Source: Nitrospira sp. (GTDB lineage Bacteria; Nitrospirota; Nitrospiria; Nitrospirales; Nitrospiraceae). Taken from it: 15,099 bases of DNA. Both the position numbers and the translations under genes were made by a program. The stretch covers positions 1 to 15,099 of the forward strand of contig JAJFBJ010000079.1 in assembly GCA_020697375.1 (NCBI GenBank), written 5' to 3'. The notes beneath the pieces are model-generated. The model did no database searches, was not told the DNA's origin, and saw only the letters and a list, made by a program, of their open reading frames with translations. This document shows, in pieces, positions 14,809 to 15,099 of this stretch; the stretch's first letter is position 1; each line of letters starts with the position of its first letter.

Positions 14809-15099
14809 GGTTTCACCTCCTGCCGCTCAGCCACCCCGACGTCCGGCGAGACGCGATCGAACCCATATTCCTGCAGCAAGGCTTGTGTTTGAGGAGCGAG
14901 CAGGTATTTGATGAAGTCGGCGGCGCCGGAAATGTTCTTGGCCGTCCACACGGTTGCGACTCCATAGCGGACTGGTGTGTGGGATTCGACCGGAGCCGTA
15001 TCCAGCACGCGAACCTTGGCATTGGAAACGGCATCGGTGCGATAGACGACGCCGAGATCGGCTTCGCCTTTGGCCACGAGATCCAGAACGGCGCGAGAG
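14805..15099 (-). CDS. modA: molybdate-type ABC transporter substrate-binding protein, C-terminal part
   Basis: The last 97 codons of a periplasmic binding protein run out of the window at base 15099; the frame is open to that edge (SRAVLDLVAKGEADLGVVYRTDA). The pattern is that of ModA: AVLDLVAKGEAD-G-VYRTDA, then ESHTPVRYGVATV and a final FIKYLLAPQTQALLQEYGFDRV. ModA binds molybdate or tungstate for import by ModBC; related proteins bind other oxyanions, and the specificity residues are mostly outside the window. The true start is not visible. Its stop overlaps the start of the lipoprotein gene, making it the upstream gene of a four-gene run. Confidence 0.85.
   Translation of the reverse strand, partial: SRAVLDLVAKGEADLGVVYRTDAVSNAKVRVLDTAPVESHTPVRYGVATVWTAKNISGAADFIKYLLAPQTQALLQEYGFDRVSPDVGVAERQEVKP

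Overview
The window looks like chromosomal DNA of a GC-rich (by eye about 58-60% G+C) Gram-negative bacterium. A Nitrospira-type member of the Nitrospirota is the best guess. The basis is the mix of genes (Kup, AI-2E permease, Tex, NtrC-type regulator, small zinc-ribbon protein, GDSL variant with GASD) and a 125-bp inverted-repeat element at 4711-4835 that I recall from Nitrospira genomes. No rRNA, tRNA or CRISPR array was seen, and the assignment rests on recognition, not a search.

Layout. (1) Positions 1-1423, plus strand: the 3' part of trmL (tRNA wobble 2'-O-methyltransferase), a GDSL/SGNH lipoprotein esterase broken by an in-frame TAG and a one-base frameshift, and a small conserved protein of about 100 residues. 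(2) Positions 1496-4545, minus strand: an AI-2E-family permease followed by a Kup potassium transporter. (3) Positions 4546-5707: a gene-poor stretch with the 125-bp inverted-repeat element, two look-alike repeat tips and a 70-residue zinc-ribbon protein. (4) Positions 5708-8104, plus strand: full-length tex, with a strong hairpin over its stop codon that also separates it from a convergent FMN-binding PPOX-family gene (8145-8747, minus). (5) Positions 8900-11857, minus strand: a sensor kinase and a sigma-54-dependent (NtrC-type) response regulator with start and stop only 6 bases apart; an exact 8-bp direct repeat with 20-bp period lies just upstream of the kinase. (6) Positions 12000-12392, minus: a small ABM-like protein. 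(7) Positions 12655-15099, minus: an apparent operon modA (partial) - lipoprotein - DUF2325 protein - sulfate-type binding protein (sbp-like). Its last two genes each carry a single-base frameshift.

How the genes fit together. Region 7 looks like an oxyanion (molybdate/sulfate-type) module: two different periplasmic anion-binding proteins bracket an unknown lipoprotein and a DUF2325 protein, with no permease or ATPase gene downstream. It is the most interesting functional grouping here. The kinase-regulator pair is a complete signalling unit, but its targets cannot be seen. The AI-2E permease and Kup may be co-transcribed.

Caution. Three genes are each rescued by adding back one base, and in each case the missing base can be read as the contraction of a short run of identical bases (CCCC, GG, AA). 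That is compatible with real gene decay but also with consensus errors in a long-read or metagenome assembly, so the broken genes should be treated as provisional.
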